In this document: piece by piece, positions 16,110 through 24,873 of the stretch
How positions within the stretch are numbered: position 1 is the stretch's first letter
Layout of the letters: each line of letters begins with the position of its first letter
Origin: an uncultured Lachnospiraceae bacterium
GTDB lineage: Bacteria > Bacillota > Clostridia > Lachnospirales > Lachnospiraceae
Assembly (NCBI GenBank): GCA_902776305.1
Contig: CACYPS010000011.1
Span: forward strand, 1-61,268
Length of the DNA stretch: 61,268 nt
Reading direction: 5' to 3'
The notes under the pieces: model-generated
The model's database searches: none
Told to the model about the DNA's origin: nothing
Seen by the model: only the letters and a program-made list of their open reading frames with translations
Made by a program: the position numbers and the translations under genes

Positions 16110-17474
16110 TCATTTTTCAAAGACTCGATCTGTATTCGCCAGAATAAGCGCCATATCCCCAAGTGTGAGATCTAACGGTTTATTGACGCCTTCCGTGATA
16201 CCGTGCTTTTCGGCAAATGCTACCGCAATTCTCACCCCCGGATAAAACCCGTTGTCATCCTTAAGACTTGACCAGTCAGCAACTATAGATGCATCATGCG
16301 CCTTAACAGCCGCATAGATTATCGGATCCCTGTCTATATTCTGTTCATCTTCCCATCCCCACGGAAGGAAATACGCATCGTTCTCCTGAGGCATGTCCGT
16401 GTTGATTCCGTAAACATAATCTCTGTCGAGTCCATAGAGTTCGATCATCGCCCTGCGCAGATCCCCTACATGAGCTATGTCGGAATCATTATCAAACATA
16501 TCAGTGCCATACTTGTTTTTCATGTAGCTGACCGCATCTTTCACTCTTTCCTCGTCGGTCATATACGCCGGAATTGCCCCCTCCGTAAAGGGTGTATATG
16601 TGATATACCGATAAATCCTGATTCCTCCGTAGACAAGAAGACCCACAACAGCCGCCATACAGATTGCAAGAAAACTCATACGAATTCTCTGCGAGCGAGG
16701 GTTCGCTCTCAAGAGTGCTTTCCTGACCTGATCAACATCGGAAAAACGGTCTTTTGGGGAAAATCCGGTGCATTTCTTTATGATTTTTGCAAGCGGAGCA
16801 TATACCTTGATGTTGCTGTTCTCTCTTGTACTACCCGTGAGCAGCCATCTGAGCAGAATTCCCATAGAATAGATATCCGTTCGTTCATCCGTCTGCGAAA
16901 ACCCGTACTGCTCCGGCGGAGCATAGGAACGTGTTCCGAAAAATACTGTGTCCGTATCATTTTCCTGCTTGTGTAAACGCGCAATATCAAAGTCAATCAG
17001 AACTACACTTCCATCCGGTCTGATAATGATGTTCTGCGGTTTTATATCGCGATGAATTACAGGCGGCTCTCTGTGATGCAGATAAGCAAGGATATCGCAA
17101 AGCTGTATGCAGATATCTACTATTTCCTCCTGTGAAAGATTATGCTCGGTGGCATACCGGTCCAGAGAATCCCCTTCCACATATTCCCGTACGGCGATCG
17201 TCATGGAATCGTTCTCATAAGTACCAGAATACCCGGGAAGTCCTTTATGAGAAAGATTCGTCAGGATATCATTGCCCGTGAGATTTTTCCATAGCGACTT
17301 ATCAAAGCATTTCGCTATATACCCGACACCCTTATGATCCCGCACAAGAAAGGTACATATTCCGTTTTGTTCGGATAAACACTCCATGATATCAAACTCC
17401 GAAGAAAACTCTTCCGGATAATCGGTATCACTGTATGATTCCAAAATTTCATTTAGAATATCGTCATTCTTCAT
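16110..17474 (-). CDS. membrane-anchored Ser/Thr protein kinase with external C-terminal domain
   Basis: 454 residues. The Hanks-type kinase (about 25-255) has catalytic loop HRDIKPQN (141-148), DFD (161-163) in place of DFG, and APPEQ (185-189). The glycine loop is poorly conserved, and the presumed ATP-binding Lys lies in IAKCF. One membrane segment (about 266-288, MSFLAICMAAVVGLLVYGG) follows a positively charged stretch, placing the kinase inside and about 150 C-terminal residues outside as a possible sensor. Its start overlaps the HTH gene by 11 nt, implying coupled translation. A strong terminator follows. The DFD variant still has the metal-binding Asp, so activity is likely. Confidence 0.9.
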   Translation of the reverse strand: MKNDDILNEILESYSDTDYPEEFSSEFDIMECLSEQNGICTFLVRDHKGVGYIAKCFDKSLWKNLTGNDILTNLSHKGLPGYSGTYENDSMTIAVREYVEGDSLDRYATEHNLSQEEIVDICIQLCDILAYLHHREPPVIHRDIKPQNIIIRPDGSVVLIDFDIARLHKQENDTDTVFFGTRSYAPPEQYGFSQTDERTDIYSMGILLRWLLTGSTRENSNIKVYAPLAKIIKKCTGFSPKDRFSDVDQVRKALLRANPRSQRIRMSFLAICMAAVVGLLVYGGIRIYRYITYTPFTEGAIPAYMTDEERVKDAVSYMKNKYGTDMFDNDSDIAHVGDLRRAMIELYGLDRDYVYGINTDMPQENDAYFLPWGWEDEQNIDRDPIIYAAVKAHDASIVADWSSLKDDNGFYPGVRIAVAFAEKHGITEGVNKPLDLTLGDMALILANTDRVFEK

Positions 17475-17907
17475 TACGTTTTTCCCCTATCGTAGGCAGA
17501 TTGTTGTCGTAAAGAAGCTGCTGCACCTCTGTAAAACTCTTATGATGATACAGGCAATATGCTATCACTGCGTCTCTCTTGACACGAGGATGAAGTGCGG
17601 TGACTCTGGCAACCTTAAGCAATTGCTGCGCTCCGTCCGAATCCATTTCAAGACCGAAGGCTAATTTCAGCACGGTATCCCGTGAGGGTTTTCGCGTTCC
17701 TTTAAAGAGTCTGTGCCCGTATGATGATTCGATATTTCCGCGCCTTATCACATTCTCTGCGTTTTCCCCTTTTTCGGAACAAAGAGCTTTGATATACTCA
17801 GTAAACTCCGGCAACTGACAATCTCCTGCGGCATCCAGATAATCCTCCACCGCATTGGCCTTAAAAAGCTTTCCCCATAATTCCTGTGTTGAAACTTTTT
17901 CTGTCAT
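17464..17907 (-). CDS. helix-turn-helix protein coupled to the membrane kinase
   Basis: 147 residues from ATG 17907, chosen because AAAGGAA precedes it; a longer in-frame start at 17970 would run into the TetR gene. The middle holds an XRE-like HTH: YGHRLFKGTRKPSRDTVLKL, then AFGLEMDSDGAQQLLKVA. The C-terminus is helical and basic-acidic mixed. The gene overlaps the kinase gene by 11 nt, so the two products are made together. Such HTH/kinase pairs are common in Lachnospiraceae, but their function is unknown to me; the HTH protein could be a phosphorylation target. Confidence 0.72.
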   Translation of the reverse strand: MTEKVSTQELWGKLFKANAVEDYLDAAGDCQLPEFTEYIKALCSEKGENAENVIRRGNIESSYGHRLFKGTRKPSRDTVLKLAFGLEMDSDGAQQLLKVARVTALHPRVKRDAVIAYCLYHHKSFTEVQQLLYDNNLPTIGEKRNEE

Positions 17908-17947
17908 GCCGTTGTTTCCTTTCTTTTCCGGATCATCCGGCTGCTTT

Positions 17948-18571
17948 TCAATCGGGTTCCTTAATTCCAAGCGCTTTGTGCAAGTTTACAAAATCATGCA
18001 GATACTGAGCGTGCTCGACGATCTGTTCCCATGTAAAACCACGAGCGAAAGGCATATAAAACAATGCCCAGATAGCACTCGTCAGGCAGTACATTTCTTC
18101 CTCCGTCACGATTTTATCAGTCATCCCGCGCTTTCTGGCTTCAAGATAGTTCATATAGTCAACTTCATTCATTCTTTCTGCCCACTCATGATTGAAGTCG
18201 GCATATTTGGTACCCGCTGAACATTTTACCAGAAGCGTGAACGCATCTTTTTGCTCATACAGAAGCTGAAACCATGCTATGACCATCTCCGCCGGCATAG
18301 ACAGGGACTCATACAGCTCCCGATCGGTAAAACTCTTTAAGACCTCATCCGGTATGGAAGTCATATACTTTTCCATATCTCTAATCAGATCTGTTACGAG
18401 AGCACCGAACAGATCTTCCTTGCCCTTATATCGTTTATATAGCGCACCTGTTGTGACACCCGCTTTACTGCAGATATTTTTCAGAGAAGCTTTCTCATAC
18501 CCCACTTCTAAAAACTCTTCCATCGCTGCGGACAGCAGTCGGGGATCTATACTTTTATCCGGAACAGACAT
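17948..18571 (-). CDS. TetR/AcrR-family transcriptional regulator
   Basis: 207 residues. The N-terminal HTH of the TetR family is clear: ASLKNICSKAGVTTGALYKR followed by YKGKEDLFGAL. The helical C-terminal domain would bind an unknown ligand. AGGAGG precedes ATG 18571. It is the first gene of the minus-strand series leading into the HTH/kinase pair (41 nt away), so the series may be autoregulated. An inverted repeat in its leader (18597-18625) is a candidate operator. Confidence 0.88.
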   Translation of the reverse strand: MSVPDKSIDPRLLSAAMEEFLEVGYEKASLKNICSKAGVTTGALYKRYKGKEDLFGALVTDLIRDMEKYMTSIPDEVLKSFTDRELYESLSMPAEMVIAWFQLLYEQKDAFTLLVKCSAGTKYADFNHEWAERMNEVDYMNYLEARKRGMTDKIVTEEEMYCLTSAIWALFYMPFARGFTWEQIVEHAQYLHDFVNLHKALGIKEPD

Positions 18572-18596
18572 TTTGCATACCTCCTACTATTAATAA

Positions 18597-18625
18597 AATA
18601 ATCAAGACGCCCAATGTCGATTATT
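18597..18625 (-). promoter_or_regulatory. candidate TetR operator (inverted repeat)
   Basis: AATAATC and GATTATT form 7-bp arms around a 15-nt spacer, between the promoter and the ATG of the TetR gene. Autoregulation through such a site is typical of the family. The arms are AT-rich, so chance occurrence is possible. Confidence 0.3.
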
Positions 18626-18690
18626 AACGCCATTATTCTTCATTATTTCTGACGTCGCCGGCAATCTGATGACTGATAATCTAATTATCT

Positions 18691-18720
18691 ATTATATATT
18701 GTCCTCGTCCCGGTGTGCAA
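18691..18720 (-). promoter_or_regulatory. candidate sigma-A promoter of the TetR/HTH/kinase unit
   Basis: On the minus strand, TTGCAC, an 18-nt spacer and TATAAT, about 120 nt upstream of the TetR start. The -10 is perfect and the -35 matches four of six positions. Confidence 0.55.
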
Positions 18721-18790
18721 CTGTTTTTCGGAATAGCACAATCGAATTCATATGAAATGCGCCGTTTACTTTTCAAATCGGATGGCAAGC

Positions 18791-19861
18791 TCAAAGATTA
18801 ATCTTCACTTCCCCACACAAATTCAGTTGAAAGTACTCACGGATCTCAGCCGGGTCGCCCGTCTGTCCAAGTACCCACATCAGCTTGGTCACCGCCGCTT
18901 CCGTCGTCATATCATAGGCCTGCAGGACACCGGCTTCTATCGCCCTTCGCCCCGTCTCATAGACCGAGAGGCTGCTTCCCTCAAATCGGCACTGCGTACC
19001 GACCAGTACTGTTATCCCCTCTGCTACCAGACTGCGGATCTCACCGATAAAATCATGTTTCACAAAGGGCATACCGCCAAGTCCGAACGCCTCGATATAA
19101 ATAGCGCGGTATCCGTGATCTGCATACATTCTGAGGACCTCGCGGTGCATCCCCGGGAACAGTTTGAGGACCGCAACATCCTGGCAGTATTTATTCTGCA
19201 GGCGGAAAACGCCTCTTCTTCCGGGCAGGACCTGCTGATTGATTTTCATACCGATAGAGCTGATTTCCGCAACATTCGGACAGTTAATACTGTCGAATGC
19301 GTCAAAACTCAGCGCCCTCACCTTTGACGCACGGCAGCCGAGCATTACCTTTCTGTTAAAAGCAACAAATATGCCCGGGCATCCGGTCTGCGCCATGTAA
19401 ATAGCGCATCGCAGGTTCTCCATCGCATCCGCTACCGGATTCGAAATGGACAGCTGGCTGCCGGTAATGACGACCGGGATGCGGATATTCTGCAGCATAA
19501 AGGAGAGCATTGAAGACGTGTAAGCAAGTGTATCCGTTCCGTGAATGACAACTATTCCGTCAACACTTTCACGCTTTTCGCTGATCAGACTTGCGAGATT
19601 TGCCCAGTCTTCCGGAAAAATGTTGGCGCTGTCAACAGACGCGTATTCCAGCGTTGTCAGTTCTGCTTCACCGGCCAATATGTGCAGCTCCCGCAGCATG
19701 GAGTCTGTTGTGAGACCGGGCGTCAGACCGTACTCCTTGGCGACTGAGGATAGGGTTCCTCCTGTGTTGATAATCAATACTTTCCTGCTCATAGTTTTTT
19801 CTCTCTCTTTACTACTCCGGATATCTCTTTTGTTTTCTATGCTCATCGCAGAATCAGACAT
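18791..19861 (-). CDS. ansA: type I L-asparaginase
   Basis: Hydrolyses L-asparagine to aspartate and ammonia; no signal peptide, so cytosolic. Both catalytic threonine motifs are present, INTGGTLSS near the start and VVIHGTDTLAYTSS in the middle. The family usually begins at MSRKVLIINTGGT (ATG 19792), but the better ribosome site (GGAAGAG, 6 nt spacer) precedes ATG 19861, which would add 23 polar residues. The still longer start 19897 has no good site. The C-terminus EYFQLNLCGEVKIN is slightly longer than in E. coli AnsA. It follows the Vsr-like gene by 56 nt, perhaps in one transcript. Confidence 0.88.
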   Translation of the reverse strand: MSDSAMSIENKRDIRSSKEREKTMSRKVLIINTGGTLSSVAKEYGLTPGLTTDSMLRELHILAGEAELTTLEYASVDSANIFPEDWANLASLISEKRESVDGIVVIHGTDTLAYTSSMLSFMLQNIRIPVVITGSQLSISNPVADAMENLRCAIYMAQTGCPGIFVAFNRKVMLGCRASKVRALSFDAFDSINCPNVAEISSIGMKINQQVLPGRRGVFRLQNKYCQDVAVLKLFPGMHREVLRMYADHGYRAIYIEAFGLGGMPFVKHDFIGEIRSLVAEGITVLVGTQCRFEGSSLSVYETGRRAIEAGVLQAYDMTTEAAVTKLMWVLGQTGDPAEIREYFQLNLCGEVKINL

Positions 19862-19917
19862 ATTATGCTCTTCCTGATTCTCCATACAAACAAACATATC
19901 TGATTCATTTAAATACT

Positions 19918-21150
19918 TTATTTTTCACCTGCAAATACTTTCCGAATATTTTTCTCGGCCGGCTCAAGACTGTATGGCCACTCAATCAGCCGAACGTTAT
20001 TCTCCTCGCAGAGTCTCCTCTTCTGGATATCCAGCTCCTGCCTCTGGGCCAGCGCTTCCTCCCCGCCGAAGAAATCAATCGGGCGATAATGCTGAACGCC
20101 CTGATATTCGATTGCCGTTCGAAGAGAAGGGACATACAAATCAAGGCTCTGCCTTCCGAGCCACTTCGGTCGGTACTGATATAAGGTATCCGGATGCTTT
20201 CGTCTGACAGCGTGGAACAATGATAGCTCATGCTTCCATTTGGGTTTTATGACGCCTTCCGCTGTGAGATTTGTCCGGATCTTTGTCCTCTCCAGTCTCC
20301 AGTCCGTTCGGAATCCATCCTTCTCCTCATAGAGGGAAAGATCCGTATACCACCACTGAAAGAAAGGCATGATGACTTTGGTAAGCGTAAGGAAGAACTC
20401 AAGCTCGGTGGAAAAGTACCCGCATTCCAACATATGCTCGATATTCCGCCTCACATAAACAGTCTTTGCGGGATTGTGGTAATAAGGCAGATTTCCCTGA
20501 TATTTGGCCAGTCTGTCAGGCAGATACGGAGATCTGAGGACCACGCCATTTTCCCAAAGATGATTTTGATACCATGGAAAAGGATAGTCGTAGAGCGAAT
20601 AACCGCCGAAAACTTCACTGGACGAATTGGTGTAGAGCAGGTGGTACATGAGGAGCACGTCGTCCATGTTCTGTTTGTCAAATACCGCCAGATAGTGAAT
20701 TTTCTCCTCATCCGGAAAAAGACTCTTAACAGGATGAAAGTCTTCAGCCCTTTTGCAGACCTCCGTTATAACGAAATATTGAGAGACAAAACTTTCAGGA
20801 AACAGAAAGCATGCCTTCCGGTCTGTATCTATGTCCGCAAACTGGCCGATAAAGCTCTTCACATAAGCATTCTCTTCAAAATGAGGCGCTGCTTCTATGA
20901 GTTCTTTGGTCGCATGCCTGTAAGCCAGATCGGACCAGGAAAGCTGCACAAGAAATCTGTCGTAATGATTTGATTCATATTCCTCCCGAAGATCCTCAAA
21001 ATCCTTCCGGTAGGATTCATGTTCTTCTAACAGTTCATCGAGCGCAGCAAAAGTGGACATGTCACGGTACTGCGGATATCGCTCCCATAACATGTCCAAT
21101 CGTTCAAATGTAAACAAGTTTTCAGGTCTCTCGTGAACAGGCGGATACAT
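19918..21150 (-). CDS. protein with C-terminal Vsr-like PD-(D/E)XK nuclease domain
   Basis: 410 residues. The first 270 or so are not recognised (aromatic-rich, for example PFFQWWYTDLSLYEE). The C-terminal 110 residues look like a Vsr/PD-(D/E)XK fold: SLDLYVPSLRTAIEYQGVQH gives the acidic Asp and the E-x-Q strand, followed by RQELDIQKRRLCEENNVRLI, the usual helix and last strand. Such domains are found in stand-alone predicted nucleases. No methylase or other defence gene is next to it. Its target and whether it cuts nucleic acid are unknown. No signal peptide. Confidence 0.7.
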   Translation of the reverse strand: MYPPVHERPENLFTFERLDMLWERYPQYRDMSTFAALDELLEEHESYRKDFEDLREEYESNHYDRFLVQLSWSDLAYRHATKELIEAAPHFEENAYVKSFIGQFADIDTDRKACFLFPESFVSQYFVITEVCKRAEDFHPVKSLFPDEEKIHYLAVFDKQNMDDVLLMYHLLYTNSSSEVFGGYSLYDYPFPWYQNHLWENGVVLRSPYLPDRLAKYQGNLPYYHNPAKTVYVRRNIEHMLECGYFSTELEFFLTLTKVIMPFFQWWYTDLSLYEEKDGFRTDWRLERTKIRTNLTAEGVIKPKWKHELSLFHAVRRKHPDTLYQYRPKWLGRQSLDLYVPSLRTAIEYQGVQHYRPIDFFGGEEALAQRQELDIQKRRLCEENNVRLIEWPYSLEPAEKNIRKVFAGEK

Positions 21151-21214
21151 AGAATAGTCCTTTTTCGATTCTTCTAAAATGTTGAGAGCGCTCTCCCATT
21201 CCGGAATACCCGTC

Positions 21215-21499
21215 TCAGAATCCGTAATAACTTCTTACAGGCTGAAAATCCTGCTCCTTTTCAATTAACGGCAGAGATTTCACATCCATCGAGTCGATCT
21301 GTATGAACTTACTTCTCTCAATTGCGATAATAACGCTGTCGATCTGCTCTTCCGTTCCCTGTATTTCCATGGTCACAGTGCCGTCCGGATTATTTCTGAC
21401 CCATCCGGTCACGCCTATCTGCGCAGCTGCCATTCTCGCTCTGTATCGAAATCCCACTCCCTGGACCCGACCTCTGAATACAATACGCCGTCGTATCAT
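21215..21499 (-). CDS. acyP: acylphosphatase
   Basis: 94 residues from ATG 21499. It hydrolyses acyl-phosphate bonds. The catalytic Arg lies in RGRVQGVGFRYRAR and the catalytic Asn in GWVRNNPDGTV, both typical. The start is fixed by GGGAGGTG just upstream and by a 1-nt overlap with the stop of the SpoIIE-type gene (TAATG); a longer in-frame start at 21556 would lie within that gene. The overlap implies coupled translation. In this organism acetyl and butyryl phosphate, made by Pta and Buk nearby, are possible substrates, but this is only suggestive. Confidence 0.93.
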   Translation of the reverse strand: MIRRRIVFRGRVQGVGFRYRARMAAAQIGVTGWVRNNPDGTVTMEIQGTEEQIDSVIIAIERSKFIQIDSMDVKSLPLIEKEQDFQPVRSYYGF

Positions 21500-23688
21500 T
21501 ATGCACCTCCCGGTCTTATACCTGACTGATTTTCTCTCCCTTTGTACTCCAGACACAACATTGTCATATCATCGAACTGTTCCGCCCCGTTGACAAAGCT
21601 CTCCACCGCTTCCTGCACGTTATTCAGGATTTCCCGCGGAGATGCATTGACATCTTTATTCAGCGCTTCGAGCATTCCGTCCGTGCCGAACATATTATAG
21701 CTTGCGTCAGCTGCCTCGGGAATACCGTCTGTATAAAGGAACAGCTTGTCGCCTGAATTCAGTTTTATTTCATAATCGGTGTAGATAATACCCTCCATAC
21801 CGCCGAGCACAAGTCCGTGCTTATCCCGCAATAGTGCGAATTTGCCGTCCTGTTTAAGTGCGGGATATTCGTGGCCGGCATTTGCCGCCATGATTTTACC
21901 GGTACTGATTTCAAGAATACCGATCCAGACAGTGACGAACATATCCTCCTGATTGCTGGAGCAGATGGCTTCATTTGTCTTATTCAGTATCTCAGACGGA
22001 CTCTGTCCGAGCATCGCATAGCTCTGCAGGATGACCTTTGAGATCATCATAAACAGGGCCGCAGGAACACCCTTGCCGCTGACATCTGCCATGACCATGC
22101 CCAGATGATCTTCGTCGATCAGGAAGAAATCATAGAAATCTCCGCCGACCTCCCTGGCAGGACCCATGGTGGCATAAATATCGAATTCCCTTCGGTCCGG
22201 GAACGGCGGGAAGACACCCGGAAGCATACTGTTCTGAATCCGGTTCGCCATATGAAGCTCTGTACTGACGCGCTCCTTTTCCCTTGTGATCTCAGTTATA
22301 TCTGCTATGTACTGCTTTGTCCTTTTCGAGAGATCCGTGAACGCCTCTGCAAGGACTTCGATCTCATCATCCGTTCTGTAGGTATCTTTCATGACAAACA
22401 GCGAACCGGTCTCGCTGCTGCGGTTGATATCCTTTGTCATCTCCTCGATCGGCTTGACGATATTCCTTGAAGCAGAGAGTGCCAGATAGGATCCTATGAG
22501 AATGACTGCCAGCACAAGAAGTACAAAAGTACCCAGTATTTTTGCATTTCCTGCACGGAACGCAGCACTTGCATCCGCGTTGATGCTGTCATATTCTGCC
22601 AGCAACTGTTTTTCCGGCTGTTCCGTAAGCTCCTTATCGACTGCCATGATCATCGCCCAGCCGACTGTCGGCATCGGTACGCCCGCAATATAGTAGTCTT
22701 TTCCGCTCAGATTCACGGTCATCAGATTCGTTTTTTCTCTGAGAGCCTGCCTGATGAACTGAGCAAGCTGCATATTACTGCTCTCCCTCAGATCTGCGGC
22801 ATCCTCCGCAAGTTCTGTCTCAAACAGACCGTTGTTTTCAGGCGCAAATATCACCTGCCCGTTATTATTAACTATAAAAAGGCATCCGCCTTCACCGGAA
22901 GAAGATGCGATAGACTCGTCTATACTTGCCATATTGATGTCAATTCCGACAACGCCCATAATTTTGTCATCCACGAAAATCGGAACTGAGCAGGTCACAC
23001 ACATCTCGCTGTCAAATGCATCACGTATGACGCCGGTAAAATGAATTCCCCCATCTTCCACAGCCCCTCTGTACCATGGTCTTTGCCGTACAGCAAAAGG
23101 TATCTGATTCCCTTTCTCATCCAGCTTATCTGCAGTTGTGTTGTCAGCAGCAAGATGCGTTCCGTCCGCAAGTCCGATAAAACAGGAACTTATCTTTTCA
23201 GAGCTGTTCAGCATGGCTATCATGGTACTGCTCATATGGGCGACCGCACCGAGTAATTCAGACTTTGTGTAATCACCCCCGTTCTCACTCAGGGCAAATG
23301 CCGATGCAGTACCGTCCTTGGAGATATCCGGTCCGCCGATCATGACAGGTGCCACTGAATCCCTGTTCTTAAGCAGTTCCTCAGCCATGCTCTGAAGTAT
23401 TGTGATGTCTGTGACCACCTCGGAAAATTCATGATCCGCATTCTCAGCCTCTACACCCGTCATCCTTACGAACGAATCCTCAAGGACCTGAGACATCGTC
23501 TCCTTTGAAATGCCGGATATAGCCTGCTGCTGTTCAATACGAGTATCTTCTACTAGCCTGATCAACATTTTGTCCTGAAAAAAAGATACCACGGTGAGTG
23601 CACCGATCGCCAGGCATAAAACCAGCATTACGAGCCTGACCATCTTTTTCTGAAGGCCGCCAAATGTCATTCCCATTATTTTCTTCAA
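21499..23688 (-). CDS. membrane sensor SpoIIE/RsbU-type PP2C phosphatase with HAMP domain
   Basis: 729 residues. A membrane helix (about 16-37) is followed by a large extracellular sensor (about 40-390; CACHE-like strings RPWYRGAVEDGG and VGIDINMASID), a second helix (about 396-418), a HAMP region and a SpoIIE phosphatase domain (about 500-715). Metal motifs are REVGGDFYDFF, MVMADVSGKGVPAALFM, NAGHEYPAL, LYTDGIPEA and FDDMTML. It probably dephosphorylates an anti-anti-sigma factor in response to an external ligand, but no STAS or anti-sigma gene is nearby. The start codon is TTG at 23688, with GGGGAGGTG 5-8 nt upstream; internal ATGs four and six codons later have poorer spacing. Confidence 0.92.
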   Translation of the reverse strand: MKKIMGMTFGGLQKKMVRLVMLVLCLAIGALTVVSFFQDKMLIRLVEDTRIEQQQAISGISKETMSQVLEDSFVRMTGVEAENADHEFSEVVTDITILQSMAEELLKNRDSVAPVMIGGPDISKDGTASAFALSENGGDYTKSELLGAVAHMSSTMIAMLNSSEKISSCFIGLADGTHLAADNTTADKLDEKGNQIPFAVRQRPWYRGAVEDGGIHFTGVIRDAFDSEMCVTCSVPIFVDDKIMGVVGIDINMASIDESIASSSGEGGCLFIVNNNGQVIFAPENNGLFETELAEDAADLRESSNMQLAQFIRQALREKTNLMTVNLSGKDYYIAGVPMPTVGWAMIMAVDKELTEQPEKQLLAEYDSINADASAAFRAGNAKILGTFVLLVLAVILIGSYLALSASRNIVKPIEEMTKDINRSSETGSLFVMKDTYRTDDEIEVLAEAFTDLSKRTKQYIADITEITREKERVSTELHMANRIQNSMLPGVFPPFPDRREFDIYATMGPAREVGGDFYDFFLIDEDHLGMVMADVSGKGVPAALFMMISKVILQSYAMLGQSPSEILNKTNEAICSSNQEDMFVTVWIGILEISTGKIMAANAGHEYPALKQDGKFALLRDKHGLVLGGMEGIIYTDYEIKLNSGDKLFLYTDGIPEAADASYNMFGTDGMLEALNKDVNASPREILNNVQEAVESFVNGAEQFDDMTMLCLEYKGRENQSGIRPGGA

Positions 23689-23740
23689 GAATGCACCTCC
23701 CCAAGCGCTTTACGCCTCTGTGCCTTTCTGCATCTGTTTT

Positions 23741-23843
23741 ATTCTTCATCGCGCAATACTCGTGACGTGAATCTATGATACGCGCGCAAGGTTACACTCG
23801 TCTTCATCGTGAGTACAATTTCGCGATGAAGACGGGTGTAACC
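23741..23843 (+). repeat. R2 dispersed palindromic repeat, copy b with long hairpin
   Basis: ATTCTTCATCGCGCAATACT starts the element. The core ATGATACGCGCGCAAGG is shared with the other copies. The 3' part forms a long imperfect hairpin of about 20 bp per arm (23790-23843, GGTTACACTCGTCTTCATCG against its complement). It lies between the birA-like and SpoIIE-type genes. Confidence 0.88.
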
Positions 23844-23921
23844 TTATGATCGGTATAGCGATACTGCCCTCATTTCATTATACAATTAACTGCAAGTCTG
23901 TGTCATAAACTTTCTGTTACC

Positions 23922-24746
23922 TCAGATCAAAGCTCTGATTATATCAGCTATGACCCTGTTTTTCTGTGGTGCAGTATTACCGAGAGCCTGCAGCTTGCGG
24001 ACCCTGATTCCGATTCCGACAATATAGTTGCTGAAAATCCCCGTCTCAAGATCGGAAAATCCTTCTGTCAGAATTCCGCAGACTTTCTCGTCTCCGACAT
24101 AGAGGGAGCTGTCCCTCATCTTTTTTGTCTTAACGTGATAATTGCTTTCGAGAACAGTCATGACAGCATCTGATATCATTTCCGTGACAGGAATATCATT
24201 TTCCCTCATCTTGTCAGGCTCAAGAATCATGCTGAAATAAATCCCGCCGTCCGGTGAGGAAAAACTGCTTCCGCCGTGTCCTCTGCCGGCAGTCTGGTGT
24301 ATAGCGACAAAAACCATCCCGTGAAGGATACGGGCATTTTCGAAAAGAATATTTCTCTTTGCTTCATTGTTGGTAGAGTCGAGCTCTCTGTAGACATATA
24401 TCCTGTCGGGATCTATGAACCCGGTGCATGCTTTCTTTGAATCCGCCTCCATATCGTTACCTGAAAGAACAGGTTCTTCCCGGTCGTATCGGTCCGATCC
24501 TTCATGTTCTTCTTTCATCTGAAGATACATGCAGATTCCGGCTTTTGAGATGATATCGCTGCCTTCGTCCAGTTTATATCCCCTGTTGTTGACAGACTCT
24601 ATGGGGTATCCGCTTTTCCGGAGCTCATTAATGCTTTTCCAGATGGCGTTTCTGGAAACATTACAGGTCTTAGCCAGAGCTTCTCCCGATACATATGCGC
24701 CTTTCTCTTTCTCGAGTGCCGCTATCACTTTTTCTCTTGTATTCAT
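23922..24746 (-). CDS. BirA-like protein with degenerate ligase motifs
   Basis: 274 residues. The N-terminal winged HTH (VSGEALAKTCNVSRNAIWKS) and central ligase-like domain follow BirA order. Two active-site motifs differ: the biotinyl-AMP loop usually GRGRxGR reads GRGHGGSSF, and the biotin-binding KWPND reads MRDSS, just before LYVGDEKVCGILTEG, which is normal. The SH3-like C-terminal domain appears shortened, ending RVIADIIRALI. It may be a repressor that binds but does not ligate biotin, a divergent ligase, or an enzyme of other specificity. ATG 24746 lacks a strong ribosome site. It follows pta with a terminator and repeats R2c and R4 between. Confidence 0.75.
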   Translation of the reverse strand: MNTREKVIAALEKEKGAYVSGEALAKTCNVSRNAIWKSINELRKSGYPIESVNNRGYKLDEGSDIISKAGICMYLQMKEEHEGSDRYDREEPVLSGNDMEADSKKACTGFIDPDRIYVYRELDSTNNEAKRNILFENARILHGMVFVAIHQTAGRGHGGSSFSSPDGGIYFSMILEPDKMRENDIPVTEMISDAVMTVLESNYHVKTKKMRDSSLYVGDEKVCGILTEGFSDLETGIFSNYIVGIGIRVRKLQALGNTAPQKNRVIADIIRALI

Positions 24747-24873
24747 AGCTATACCCCACTGGTGATTTCAGGTCTTTGCTGTTCATTACTATACCACGAA
24801 TTAACTCGCTCGTGGATTACTTTTGAAGAACGCCTCGTCGTTCTTGCCGCGACATGCGCGGCGCCAAGGATGT

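Noticed and set aside
5295-17970. Type VI secretion locus (FHA, PpkA-like kinase, PppA-like phosphatase, ClpV-like ATPase)
   Set aside because: The set of kinase, phosphatase, FHA and Clp ATPase resembles T6SS regulators, but no Tss sheath, baseplate, Hcp, VgrG or membrane-complex gene is present and the ATPase is a protease fusion.
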